64,000 nucleotides of DNA, taken from contig JABAKD010000008.1 of NCBI GenBank assembly GCA_012845835.1, positions 735,558 to 799,557 of the forward strand, in the 5' to 3' direction. Below, piece by piece: positions 1-10,305 of this stretch. The notes under the pieces were generated by a model. It was not told the DNA's origin and did not search any database. It saw nothing but the letters and a program-made list of their open reading frames with translations. A program made the position numbers and the translations under genes. The first letter of the stretch is position 1; every line of letters starts with the position of its first letter. The stretch is from Undaria pinnatifida (lineage: Eukaryota; Sar; Phaeophyceae; Laminariales; Alariaceae).

Positions 1-869
1 TTGGCACTGCGACGATTTAAATATTACCCGTTTAGAGTTGTACCCGTGTTAGAGAAAAACAGCTTGAAAACAGTGTTTGGAAAAACTAACAGCGGAAAAA
101 GGGTTATAGTACTGCTCATCTCAGCATCCTCTACATCCGAACACCTTTGACACTACGAGCATTAACTACTGACTACAGTATTAGTTAAACCCCTTAAGAG
201 TTGCACCCACGCCTTTGGGACCAAAACACTTACAACTACACGCATTAATAGTGTGGGAGGACAAAAATTACAGCGGGAAAATGTTTGTGCTGCACCGTAC
301 ATACCTGGGGCATCGCACGCTGACGATAAAAAACATAAAACCGAGCGCCGAATACTGTGCAAAAATAAAACCTCGGCCACATCCAACTTGCCAACTGGGA
401 GTAAGCATGGTCGGCACATATGCAAAAACGAACACCGGACTTGAGCCTTGGCCACATCCAACCACAAGCTGAGTAAAGGCGTGGTAGGCACTGACGGCAA
501 AACCGAATACCTCCGTATCCAACGTTCTAACATCTGTCCCACATCCGACCAACTCACAACCTGAGAGAACCCGACGAAAGCCGACTGCCATACTGAACGA
601 AATCTGTCCCACACCATCTCACCAGCTGGGAGCAGGCATGGCCAACACTGACGACATACACCGAATGTCATGCTATCCGATGTATCTGTCCTACAGTGCA
701 GCTGGTATTAGGCACCGTTGGCGCTGACGACGAAAGACGACCACGGCACCACAAGATCCATCCATATCCAAGTCACCAGCTGCTAGTAAGCACGGTCGGA
801 CTGACGACATCAAACACACAATACCAAAAGCAGAACACCATACGGAAGTCTGTCCCACATCCAACTCAC
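1..869 (-). other. Intron 4 of myosin gene (partial)
   Basis: This stretch follows the exon 4 donor on the minus strand and runs off the left edge. I find no further myosin exon in it; in particular no glycine-rich P-loop (GESGAGKT type), which should come next in a myosin head. It is dominated by the degenerate tandem array listed separately. Open frames on both strands here are short and come from the repeats. Confidence 0.6.
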
Positions 870-905
870 CAGCTGAGAGTAAGCATGGTCCGCCACGCCA
901 AAGAG
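285..905 (-). repeat. Degenerate tandem array copying the exon 4 end and donor
   Basis: About seven diverged units, 70-95 bp apart, start near 377, 452, 539, 609, 691, 760 and 855 on the plus strand. Each contains a version of CCACATCCAACTCACCAGCTG followed by GTAAGCATGGTCGGC. On the minus strand this reads GCCGACCATGCTTACTC, then CAGCTG, then GTGAGTTGG. That is the last codons of myosin exon 4 (ADHAYSQL) plus its 5' splice site. The copy at 855-900 is the functional exon end; the others lie downstream within intron 4 and are progressively degraded. Confidence 0.75.
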
Positions 906-1040
906 ATGGGGCGCGAGATCGCCGCCCTCGGCCATAGCAGCTTTCCCATGGTAGCTCAGCATCGCCTCCTCGGAGTACAGACCCAGGATCCACTTGTAAG
1001 GGTTGATTGACATCAGGACAGGACCCACGCGGGTATACAC
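870..1040 (-). CDS. Myosin heavy chain, exon 4 (motor domain)
   Basis: An internal exon of 57 codons. It reads VYTRVGPVLMSINPYKW and ends GDLAPHLFGVADHAYSQL. This is the myosin head segment just before the ATP-binding P-loop: the VGP-L-S-NPYK strand, then YSEE-ML-YHGK, then PHLF-VAD-AY. The acceptor is ...ATCGTACAG at 1,041-1,043 and the donor is CAGCTG followed by GTGAGT at 869. The exon is phase 0 at both ends, and exon 3 also ends in phase 0, so the join reads RDE-VYTRVG, the usual RDEIYTYVG of myosins. Myosins are actin-based ATP-driven motors. The exon ends about where the P-loop exon should follow, so the gene continues past the left edge. The class cannot be assigned from this part. 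Confidence 0.9.
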
Positions 1041-1051
1041 CTGTACGATCC

Positions 1052-1392
1052 CCACCGATTCCGTTAGTCAGATTCGTTCGTCCGATTCGGTCGTTCCGAT
1101 TCGGTCGTTTCGATTCGGTCGTTCCGGTTTCGTCAGTCCGACCCCGTACGGCCCCATTCCGAGCGTCCGGTTTCGTTAGTGCAAGCCCGCCCGTCCGATT
1201 CCGTCAGTCCAATTCCGAATGGGGCCATTCAGAGCGTCCGATTCCGTCATTCCAAGTCCGCCAGCCGATTCCGTCAGTTTGATTGCGTCAGTTCGATTCA
1301 GTCGGCGCCGTTCCGTCCGCGTGATTCCGCGAGTCCCATTCCGCCAGTCCGGTTCCGGAAGGCGCCACGCCGAGCGTTCCGAGCGACCCAGG
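1052..1392. repeat. Degenerate TTCCGTCAGTCCGA-type minisatellite
   Basis: Irregular repeats of 10-15 bp built on GATTCCGTCAGTCC and GATTCGGTCGTTCC fill this interval. Several open frames on both strands exist only because the unit lacks stops. On the coding (minus) strand the array sits directly upstream of the exon 4 acceptor, replacing a normal pyrimidine tract. Confidence 0.8.
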
Positions 1393-1496
1393 TTGATGAA
1401 GGATAAAAAAAAGACAAGAGTGGGGAATACGAAAGGGGAAGCCATTGCTGAGCATGGACGATGCCAATCGCCGCACACCTTTTCATCACGGCTCAC

Positions 1497-1752
1497 TGCA
1501 GTGAACTGCAATACCCTGCAGTACCCTGCAGTGCAGTACAGTGCAGTACAGTGCAGTGCAGTGCAGTACAGTGGAGCACAGAACAATAGCACAACAACAC
1601 AGCACAACACATCACATCACAGCACAAAATATAATGTAGCACAGCAATTGTGCAGAACAGAGTACTCGTCAAATGGCCCAGCAGTGTGGCACAAAGCGTA
1701 TCATAGCAGTGCAGCATAGCAGTTTACCGCAGCAGCAGCAGCAGTAGGGTCG
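1497..1752. repeat. CAGTA/CAGTG and CAG low-complexity blocks
   Basis: CTGCAGTACC and GTGCAGTACA are repeated at 1,497-1,575. Short AGCACAACA-type repeats follow, then CAGCAGCAGCAGCAG at 1,732-1,747. Confidence 0.8.
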
Positions 1753-3737
1753 TAACACAACTGCAGTGTACAACAACAGCAGATTCCATTGCGTAGCACA
1801 TAAGTCCAGCAACGCAGCATAGCAGTATGGTAGTTTAGCACTGAAACAGAGGAGATGGAGCAATTCCTCCAGTCCAAAAGCACAGTCGACGGAAGAAATA
1901 TTAGTAGTAGTAGAGTTGTAAGTTTGAAGCAATGCAAGCGATTGGCAAAACCAGCCAGTCAAACGAGCAGGCCCCATACCGCCCTCCAACGCTTTACAAC
2001 GCCCGTCGTAATAACCTAACTCATAACGCTAATCCTAACTGTCCTTCAGCAAAAACTAAAGGTCACGGGACACAATATTGCAATTTTATCTTCGGTAACA
2101 CGGCTGAATACCTCACCCATCGTCAATTGTCCTTTCGCTCTTCGGGGACCCAGAGTCGGGAAAAAATTAACGTAATTGCAACCTGTATATCTGTCTTGTA
2201 GTTTGTGACTACGCCTACGATACAGGGCTCGTATTTCTAGGAGGCATCAGACGAAAATACAGGACACTCACGGACTCTCACGGACACTCACTACTGCTTG
2301 TGCTGCATACAAGACAGTAGATGGGTGCAAATATCAGTGTAACGTGAAGAACGCACAATGATATGTTGGGTGATATGTTATGAAGGATCTATGAAGAACG
2401 CCAGTGAGCAAAAAGCGTGTTGAAGGTGACGACACGCTTGCAGTGACATGGTTGAATAGCTCACCCATTGCATTTTCGCCCTCTTGGGAACCGGAGATAG
2501 ATACCAGGTACAAAGATACCAACAAAAAAAGTAGTTTAGGTTTTCGGTTTCTACTAACCGCCTATGAAAATAGCATTAACGCACGACAAGCACACGAGAG
2601 GTTGGCGATACGGTTGCCGTACGGCGGTTGAACACATGTTGAACACATCAGTCATGAGACTGCAGCATCTATCCCACACGTTTTTCTTGTTTTTGCAACC
2701 ATCACTTACAATCCCCAGCTCAACTACTCTGTAGTGAGAGGCTTCGCCCTCAGCGACATTTTAGACAAGACACAAGGTCATGGTCACAGGTGTCTCCCCT
2801 TCTCCCCCCCGGTACATGCCTTAGCTTTTATCGCGCATAGGGTTCAGCATTCCCACCTTCAGCTTTTTATGTCCGTCGATTCAAGCTAGCGCTGGATCGC
2901 GAACACAGTTGAGATAAATTGACACACGACGTGTATGAAAATACGTGGACGTGTGGTGAGCTTGAGCTTTTTTTTTCGACCCCATCCGCCGGAGGATTGA
3001 AAAAAAAAAAAAACACCTCGATTTTCATCGACTTTCATCGAATTTTCATCAACTGTCATCGAATTTTGCTTGCGCCAAAAAAGTGGGTGCAACGGCAAAA
3101 AAATCATTCATGCCCAACGCGCAACAGCCCCACCGACCTCGTCAGTAGAGCTTACCCGTTATTCGAGAAAACAGTAGAGGCACACTGTGTACGAGACGGA
3201 GGGAACTGTCCCTGCATTGGTTGATTAGTTTTGATTAGGTTTCAATATATTAGGTTTCAATAGATCAATAGATCAACAGATTACGGTTAGGGTTAGGGCT
3301 GGGGTTATGCTGGGGTTTTATATGTCGAGTAGGCGTACTCCCGTAAGGCGGTGGTGGTGGTGTGCTATAGAGAGCAATGCGATGCCTTACATCGGGAGAC
3401 CGCCTTCTTCAGACTGCCATATTGGGGGATCCTTACTGTACTACTACTGTAATTAAAATGTGCATGACAACCATTTACACGAAAAGATGGTGACGTGCCC
3501 TCGACCCCTTCGTCGTCGCGGTTGAACCTCTCCATCGCAACTAGTGTGCAAAAATTTCCAAGCGGTCGCTTCTCCCAAAAACGTGGAGTTCAAAACGGCG
3601 AAGGGGCGAGTCTTTTCACTACTTGAACAACGATTCCAGACTAAATCCAAGCAGTTATTACCCTACAACGTGGGACATGCGGAGCTAACAGCTTTACATT
3701 CAACAAATTTAACGCCGAGAGCGCGATGGCCACTGAC

Positions 3738-3867
3738 CTCGTCGCGGTTATACCTCTCCCTGACGGTGTGCAGGAGCGACGCCTCGGTGAGGTTAGAAAC
3801 GCTCATCGCGTCCGGCACGCCCTCCAGCGCTTGAGGGTTCACCGTCTCCAGATCCGCCCCCTTCACC
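3738..3867 (-). CDS. Myosin heavy chain, exon 3 (start of motor core)
   Basis: An exon of 130 nt. It completes one split codon and encodes 43 residues, including VNPQALEGVPDAMSVSNL and LLHTVRERYNRDE. This is the conserved entry to the myosin head (L-GV-DM--L--L-E-S-LH-V--RY--D). The acceptor GTGTTTTTTCAG has a good pyrimidine run; the donor is GAG followed by GTCAGT. Exon 2 ends with AG and this exon starts with G, rebuilding an Arg codon. The exon ends at a codon boundary, matching phase-0 exon 4. The longer open frame around the exon is intronic read-through. Confidence 0.9.
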
Positions 3868-4225
3868 CTGAAAAAACACCACACACGAACAAACCACCAC
3901 CCAGCAAACATCGAACGAGACAAAAAATGTTCGTTAGCTGCGCCTCCCACCGACAGCGCCCAATTTAATACTTTGCGTACTGAGGTATTCCAGTCTAGAG
4001 TTATTGGAGCCTGTGCTGTGACCACGGACTAGACTGTAGCGATGGGTCAAACGCGAGAACAACACACATCAGAAACACTAAACAAAGGCTAACGGTCTAG
4101 TCGTACACTGTCGTACACTGGGAGTGTTGACTGTTGAATGTTGAACTTTGAATGTTGAATGTTGAAGCGGCTACACCATTGGCGTGCTACGACAGAGGTA
4201 TCACTTTTCCCATACTTTTCTCTGA

Positions 4226-4560
4226 ACTGACGGGGCTCCTTAGCCCATTTTTTGTGAGATGACGTCGCTCCTTCACCCAAAATCGTGTGAATTTCACCAT
4301 TAATGCCATTAATGTCATTCTCGTTTTGCACCACGATTGTTGTTTATACCTAGGCCATGGTATGGATTCTTCATCGAGTCGCACTTTCCGTCTACTCAAG
4401 GTATACAACACTTTTTGGCTATTTTTTTTTGTGAATGACGGGGCTCCTTAGCGCCAAACCGACGCAATGACATTCTTAATTTACCACGTAATGATGTCTT
4501 ATACCTAGCTAAGCCATGGGTTTAACTAAACCATCCACATCCAGTTGCACTTTGAGGTTA
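4226..4560. repeat. Diverged direct duplication, about 205 bp apart
   Basis: GACGGGGCTCCTTAGC occurs at about 4,228 and again at about 4,437. Both copies continue with AATG-CATT-rich sequence, TTATACCTAG, GCCATGG and a TTGCACTTT/TCGCACTTT end. The two copies are clearly related but have many differences. Confidence 0.6.
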
Positions 4561-5089
4561 GTGTACGAAGTCAAAATAAGATGTCGCCTCAGAAGAAATA
4601 GAGTACCTAAGTTTGTCGGACAAACACCCCCAGAAGGCAGAAGCTGATAGCACCTCTAGCGATACAAGGCCCAGTACTCTTACCTTAACGCACTCACGGG
4701 TGCTTGGGACGACACGTGCGTCATTTTTGGCACCACCACCGTTCCGATAGCATCCATCATCCATCAAACCGTACCCTATCACCCCATACCCAAGCGCAAC
4801 CCTCTGTTTACTATGCACCAATCCCATTCGCCCCCGTACATCGTGGCAGCGACACACATCTCTTGCTCATAAAACCGGCTAGCATGTCTTCGCATTAATA
4901 GGCGACTTAGAAATCGTACAACAGCTGTGTGGCAAACATTATCCTAATCAACTTCCAGAAAACACTGTTTTGTACCCAAAAACGTGCATGTAGCTTTGAC
5001 AGGGGTTACCACAACATATGCACAACCCCTGGAGCGTACGATTCCTACTAATTGATCAATAAAGGATAACTTCCTACAACACCGAGGCT

Positions 5090-5412
5090 ACCATTCCTAG
5101 AGCGAGGGTATGGCGCGTCGAAAGAGGATACGACTCCTGCTAATAAAGAGAGGATGTGACTCTTAGAAGCAGGATACGACTCTTATCAATAGAGGAGGAT
5201 GTGACTCTTAGAGACAAGATACGACTCCCATTAATAGAGAAGGGATGCACTTTCTAGCGGGAGCACACGGTTCGTACCGAGAGGATGCGATAACGACAGG
5301 GAGGGTACGATTCTTATGAGCGAGGATGCAATCTAGAAGAGAGCACACGGCTCTTACAGAGAGGATGCAACTTCTAGAGAGAAGCTACGGTTTGTAAGGA
5401 GACGATACCATC
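5090..5412. repeat. Minisatellite built on AGAGGATACGACTC
   Basis: Irregular units of about 25 bp built on AGAGGATACGACTCTTA and AGAGGATGTGACTCTTAG alternate, often separated by AATAGAG. Later units drift to GAGCACACGGTTC and GATGCAACTTCTAG. Confidence 0.75.
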
Positions 5413-5505
5413 CCCAGACGACACCATAGCTTACCATGCGGAGCAGGAGACACTCCCAGCCACAAACATCAGCAGTGCACTGCAGTAGTGCACTGATGCA
5501 CTCAC

Positions 5506-5641
5506 CTGTGAACCTCCATGTCTTTGGTCCGGATGAGGATAACCCCCGGCTCATGGTCTACCGCCGATAGCACTGTCGCAGGCGTAAACAGCCACCGATT
5601 CGTGTACAGCTTTTGGTCCTCCGCCTTCTCCCCTCCCGGGC
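5506..5641 (-). CDS. Myosin heavy chain, exon 2 (N-terminal SH3-like region)
   Basis: An exon of 136 nt encoding GGEKAEDQKLYTNRW, then TPATVLSAVDHEPGVILI and RTKDMEVH. The pattern of Trp, a short loop, A-V, and alternating beta residues before the motor core matches the small SH3-like N-terminal subdomain of many myosins; this is a pattern match, not a search. The acceptor is CCGCTTGGCAG and the donor is CACAG followed by GTGAGT. Exon 1 leaves one base (G), this exon supplies GC to complete Gly, and its final AG is completed by exon 3. All four exons therefore share a single consistent phase path. Confidence 0.82.
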
Positions 5642-6926
5642 CTGCCAAGCGGCAACAATCACCCCGCGCCAGGGGGGCGGGGAGCGGGTTGCCGGGTGCG
5701 GCCGAGTCAGGGTAGACAAGTCGCCAGGAATAGGTACGAGGTTGTCACAGAATGAACACGGGATACCGACAACTACCAGGGTTATTCGACCACGTACGGA
5801 AACAAGTCGGTTTGCTCACTACTACTGCTAGTCTCATTCTGTTGCATGTACTGTACAATACCGACGCAGGTGTGGACATGGTCCAGGGTGGCTAAAGGAT
5901 AGTTACGGAATGGACACGGGGATAGCTACACCCTGTACCCAGAAGTACCATGGTTTTTCAGCCACGCGATAAAAATAATCCGTATGTACACGTACACTAC
6001 GCTACACAATAATAGCGTTACTCTTGGAGAGTTGTCCATGATTACGAGATGGTTACGGCATGGATACGGGAAACCGTGAAGAACGATTTCACCACCAGGC
6101 CATATTGCAAGACGTTACACACGCAGATCATACATACACTACACATAGACTTCGACAGGTGTAGTGTGCGAGAAGTTCGGTAGTTGTATGTGCGGGTTAC
6201 GTCGAAAGGTGTGTATTGCTCCGGGAGGTCGTTGATGAAAACCGCAACACGCGCAGGACGATGACGAGGCAATACGCGAAGCCGTGACAGCTCGACCCTC
6301 GTAATCCACGGAGCCCGAAACTGACATACTGCTGCTGCTGCTGCTGTTGCTGCTGCACTAACGCACCGACGGCGAGAAGACCAAGAACGGCTCTCAAGAA
6401 CGGTTCTTACCCATCCCGGCACCCCCCGCACCCATAACTACAAGTACGAAACGGAACGTTAAACACGTACATCAGTATCAAATATTAACACCGTTGGGGT
6501 CCGGACATACCGTACAATACCATACCACACCATACCATACCATAGCGAGCGGGCTAAAAAGCGATACGTAGGTGCGGTGTCATCAACCTTCTTTGGAGAG
6601 CGTGCAACAGTACGCACCAGTACAAGTATCCTCACGCCGCGCGCACGCCATTAATCTCCTCCTTGAGTAGAACAGCTGAACTTCGGATACATTCCCTACG
6701 CCCTAAGTACAGCAGAAAAAGGCTTCTTTGTGTAGCCAATGCTGCCATCGACACTTTTGTGCGACGTATTTTTAGCGCTACTGTCTAAAAGGGGTTGGTA
6801 TCATCAATTCATCAATTCATCAATACTCCATAGAAACGGATGGATGTAACCGCGGTCCCGCGCCTTACCCCTCCCCCCCCCTACCATGACTTGACGCGCC
6901 TCCTCCCCCCCCCCCCCCCCCCTCAC
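5642..6926 (-). other. Intron 1 of myosin gene
   Basis: About 1.28 kb. Its donor, ACCG followed by GTGAGG, runs straight into a long G tract on the coding strand. It also contains three diverged units about 150 bp apart (near 5,752, 5,908 and 6,059, core AATGGACACGGGGATA), a CTG run at 6,330-6,355, and a CCATA repeat at 6,507-6,545. Nothing coding is supported. Confidence 0.7.
6876..6922 (-). repeat. Poly-G tract abutting the intron 1 donor
   Basis: Plus-strand C runs, the longest about 20 bases at 6,902-6,922, read as G runs in the transcript. They begin about five bases after the exon 1 GT. Such a tract could fold as a G-quadruplex over the donor (inference). Confidence 0.7.
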
Positions 6927-7248
6927 CGGTTCGCTTGTCCGTGGATGGTAAAACCTTGGCAGGGTCGAAGTAGACCATCCTCGTGGGCGGTGCCTTCGCT
7001 GTGACCGCCTTAGCCACCGCCTTTACCCCCTTGTTGTTGTCTTCTTCCTTGTCCTTATCGCCTTTCCTGTCTCCTGTTTTGTCGCCTTTGTTGCCGGTGA
7101 CAGCTTTGAACTCGCTGGCGGGGGCCTCCATTTTCTCTTTCAAACCAGGCATGGCATCGGGCGCCTCGTCGCCCTTGAGACTAGAGCGAGCGGAGGGAGG
7201 GCCGGCCTTCTTCCCCTTGGAGCCCTTGCTCCGTTTTCTCGAGGCCAT
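6927..7248 (-). CDS. Myosin heavy chain, exon 1 (start codon, Lys-rich leader)
   Basis: The first coding exon, 107 codons plus one base. I chose the ATG at 7,248 because its context is strong (AACATGG) and the frame upstream has only a GTG. The leader MASRKRSKGSKGKKAGPPSA is basic, followed by a low-complexity Lys/Asp stretch (GDKTGDRKGDKDKEEDNNKG) and then PTRMVYFDPAKVLP before the donor. It has no recognised domain; the length and composition suggest a disordered, basic N-terminal extension ahead of the SH3-like region. The assignment to myosin rests on the exact phase match to exon 2. The promoter and 5' UTR must lie to the right (above 7,249); I see no clear TATA or initiator. Confidence 0.72.
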
Positions 7249-8656
7249 GTTCCAGAGCTTGCTAATAGTTTCGGCCCGGAGCACCTAGGCAATAGGGCTG
7301 ACGGAGGGGGAGAGCATTGCGGCGGCGTCAAAGACGTTGCAATAGGTGTGTCGATGTTGTTGTTATTCTCACATTAACCCATCCCCATACTTTAGTCCGT
7401 GGTATCTGGATAGGCTCTAGTAATTCTGGAGTGGAACCTCATAAATACATGGGTCGGTCGGTGTTGTGGTTATACAACCGTTCGTTTTTTACAAATAGGA
7501 ACAACATAAACAGCAGCCGACTCAAAAGGCAGCGTGCACCTGTCCACAATGGCAAGCGCGAAAAAATGCGCCAGGTACAGAAAGAGCGTTGTATCAGGTA
7601 CCAAAAGGCACTATAAAGCCACGCAAGAGCGAGTGGAGCACTCATGTCCCACCGCAAAAATCGATCCCCATAGGAGACCGCGGTTTGACTCCTCGACTGA
7701 CGGCCGCCTGCCGTACTAAAGCTATTGATAGTGCGTTAACCCGTTGGGCACCTTTTAGCACGGCACTCCCGACACGGGGGACAAAACACTTGGAGTTGGA
7801 CTACTAATACTAGGGAAAAAAAAACAGGGGTTGCAAATGGGTTAAGACCAACCGAGGTCTTGACGTGCCCCAAAAGACCGGTATGTTATTGCTGATACCG
7901 GTACAATGGGTACCCCGATACAAGAAGGCCCAAGAAGAGAGCATTCGACCGGTTGAATGGGCATGTCTCGCTATACTCACAGTCATATATTACCCACTTC
8001 AGACAAGAGCAGTGTGTAGTTAAGAGCGCCTGCCTCGGCTTGTCACAGGGCGCTCTTATATCGGGTACCCAGTGTACCCAACCTACAGCTCTGTAGATAA
8101 ACACCCGGCCCTCGTAACATTACCACGGGTAAAACGCATTCGCATCCCGCCAATATGCTGTGCATCTGTGCATCGTTGCCGGCAACGCAAAAGCCGAATA
8201 CTGAACCAAGCTTTCCGGTCCACGACCGTTACACCTACGGTCAATATTATACCAGGTACGAAAACAGTGCAGCAGGATTCGTCGTATCTACTGCGTACAT
8301 ATCGATTGCATAATTGTAGTTGACCCTGAAGCCTTGCCGTGTCGTCAAAATCTATTCCATGCTTGCACAAATACGGCGGGGCATTTCAAACCTTGCCGAG
8401 AGAACTGCACCACCAGTCCAGCCTGCAGCACCACTGCTGCCTCTGCTGCTACTTCAGTACTACTGCTGCTACTGCTGTGACTGCTTTACGAAAGACACAC
8501 GCACGCAAGACACGTTACCACGGACTATCAACAAACCAACAACAATTTCGGTTTGAGAGGTTCTGGCTTCAACCTGTAACGGGACCACCGTCATCATCTC
8601 GGCATGAAACGGCACCAAGCCAAGGGAATGTATGATTATGCGAGTGGATGTGAGGA

Positions 8657-8702
<46 letters not shown>

Positions 8703-9320
8703 CGTGGTATCATCATGGTCAGGTGTTGCTGCCCGTCACTATTCATCCGACCGCGCAGTCCTCTTGTCTGAGCCGGCAACGTTAGGAGCACACTTGCCAC
8801 GCTTTCAGTAATGCAGCATTCCCGACACAGTTACCTCCGTATCATATTAATAGTATCTGGTACTTGCTACCTGGTACGGGTATGTCTTGAAAGCCCTGCA
8901 GGCCGCAAGCTGCGACCTGGAACCCAACATTGATTTGGGGGCCATGCACAGCGACAGAGACAAGCCGAAGTGTACGCGTTTTGTCATCACGGTGCGAGCA
9001 TGCTCTTCATGCAGCACACGCCAGTGCACAGCAGCGCAGGCTAGGCGTGTGTCTTACAGGTACTTGCGTTGGAGTTCGACAGCCAAATCGTCGCCAGATA
9101 TAATATACTCGAAGTATTAAGTAATAATTTAATAGTAGCCAGCCTGGGTCGCTTGGTGTGAAGGAGGAAGGGTGCTGCAATCGTCAGTTTTATTCGTCAT
9201 TTTTTTCGGTATTGGTGTTCAAAAGGCAAAAGAACACGCACTCGCTCTCATTCTCGCCCGCTACGTATGCCTCGAAATGTATGGTATGCATAGCGGACAC
9301 CTGCACACTATCAACAGTAC
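7249..9320. other. Region without a supported gene
   Basis: Upstream of the myosin start. Short open frames on both strands lack similarity, consistent start contexts or splice support. CTG-rich low complexity lies at 8,420-8,490 and an AAC array at 8,657-8,701. TACCAGGTA-type motifs occur near 7,598, 8,250 and 8,868. Confidence 0.5.
8657..8701. repeat. (AAC)n microsatellite
   Basis: About 15 uninterrupted AAC units. Confidence 0.9.
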
Positions 9321-9324
9321 AACA

Positions 9325-9609
9325 ATGCAGCAGGTTTCCGAGCTCGACTTATCCAAGAAAAAAATCGACTTGAAAGCTCTCAAGGCACTAACAAGGAAGG
9401 GTGCTAGGTAACGCACAGGACCCGTGACGCGCAAACCAGCAGTACCGGTTGCCCGTGGAAAGAGCAGCAGTACAGCAGCAGATTCGCCAGGCACTAAGGA
9501 AAAGCTGCAAAAGTATCACATAGACGAGTACGCACAGCTGACGCGGGGGGGCTTGGGAGCGAGCGGTTACAGCACCCAACAAGCTGTCTACGTACGAGTA
9601 AGAACGTGA
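9325..9609 (+). CDS. Possible short coding region interrupted by one TAA
   Basis: From the ATG at 9,325 the frame reads VSELDLSKKKIDLKALKAL and TRKGAR, meets TAA at 9,409, then stays open in the same frame to TGA at 9,607. The second part includes VTRKPAVPVARGKSSS and KEKLQKYHIDEYAQLTRGG. Its Lys/Ser/Leu composition looks more coding-like than neighbouring frames. A splice donor is possible at 9,408 (GCTAG then GTAACG) and another at 9,598 (GTAAGA), so this could be two exons, or a pseudogene broken by the stop. I recognise no family. Confidence 0.25.
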
Positions 9610-9819
9610 GAACTGTTGCAAAATGTACCAGGTAGTCTAGAGCTGCGAGTTTGAATCCGTGCGCTACGCCGCAATTCAGTGTCCGCGTAATTAGACCCTC
9701 CTCACCCCTGCCATCGACAGCCTCTAGACCTTTCGGAGACACAGCAGCATATTTTCGATACCTTCTCCCATCTCATGGCTATTTGGTGCCTACAGCATCT
9801 ACTCGTAGCTGCTGCTGCT

Positions 9820-10305
9820 TGTGTGTGCTGTGTACCCATGGTACCAGGTATGCACACTGCTGCCAAGAACTGCTGGTAGGCGCAAGGGGATGCCAACGCC
9901 TGGCAGTGTCCGACCAAGTCAACTCGCCAATGTTCTCATGCATCTTACCTCGTCAGCAAAACCTAGCGCAACGCAAACGCCAGCCCTCCTTCCTAAGCTG
10001 CTTCTGTGGCTGTGCTCTCCTGCTTATCTGTCTGATTGCTTGGCGAGGGGAGGGCGGGATGGGGTTCTTTCGCAGCCTTGCCTTGTGCTGCTGCTGCAGT
10101 TTCCAAATCTCAAACGGGCAACACAAGTTTGAAAAACAACTCGCTTGCTTGTCTTTTGCAACGTCTCCTCGGCTCTAGCTCCAGCAGGCCATCGGCTGTG
10201 CCCTCACTCGGCGTAGAAGCTGCTGTAGATGCCGGTCTTAGTCCTGCGCTTACCACACAACCCCGTCACACCAAGCCACTGCCGAAGAGCGAAGAGCGAA
10301 GATGA
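9820..10305 (+). other. Weak exon candidates, function unknown
   Basis: Two plus-strand stretches have protein-like composition. RRKGMPTPGSVRPSQLANV lies at about 9,880-9,940. A frame ending in RHTKPLPKSEERR with a stop at 10,305 follows an acceptor-like CTGCTGCTGCTGCAG at about 10,100. They could be downstream exons of the 9.3 kb candidate, but the phases are not fixed and no domain is recognised. Confidence 0.2.

Larger units (their letters stand above)
1041..3737 (-). other. Intron 3 of myosin gene
   Basis: About 2.7 kb between exons 3 and 4, with GT (GTCAGT) and AG ends. It holds a TTCCG-rich minisatellite, a CAGTA/CAGTG low-complexity block, an A-run near 3,000 and a short telomere-like stretch. 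Open frames such as plus 2,404-2,631 have no recognisable similarity and are treated as chance. The 5' part (minus 3,737-3,330) shows nothing else. Confidence 0.75.
3868..5505 (-). other. Intron 2 of myosin gene
   Basis: About 1.64 kb with GTGAGT and CAG ends. It contains a diverged direct duplication near 4.2-4.6 kb and a minisatellite at 5.1-5.4 kb. A short TTGAATG repeat lies at 4,125-4,170. Nothing coding is supported. Confidence 0.75.

Noticed and set aside
3283-3320. GGTTAGGGTTAGGGCTGGGG as an interstitial telomere
   Set aside because: Two and a half TTAGGG units only; too short to distinguish from chance.
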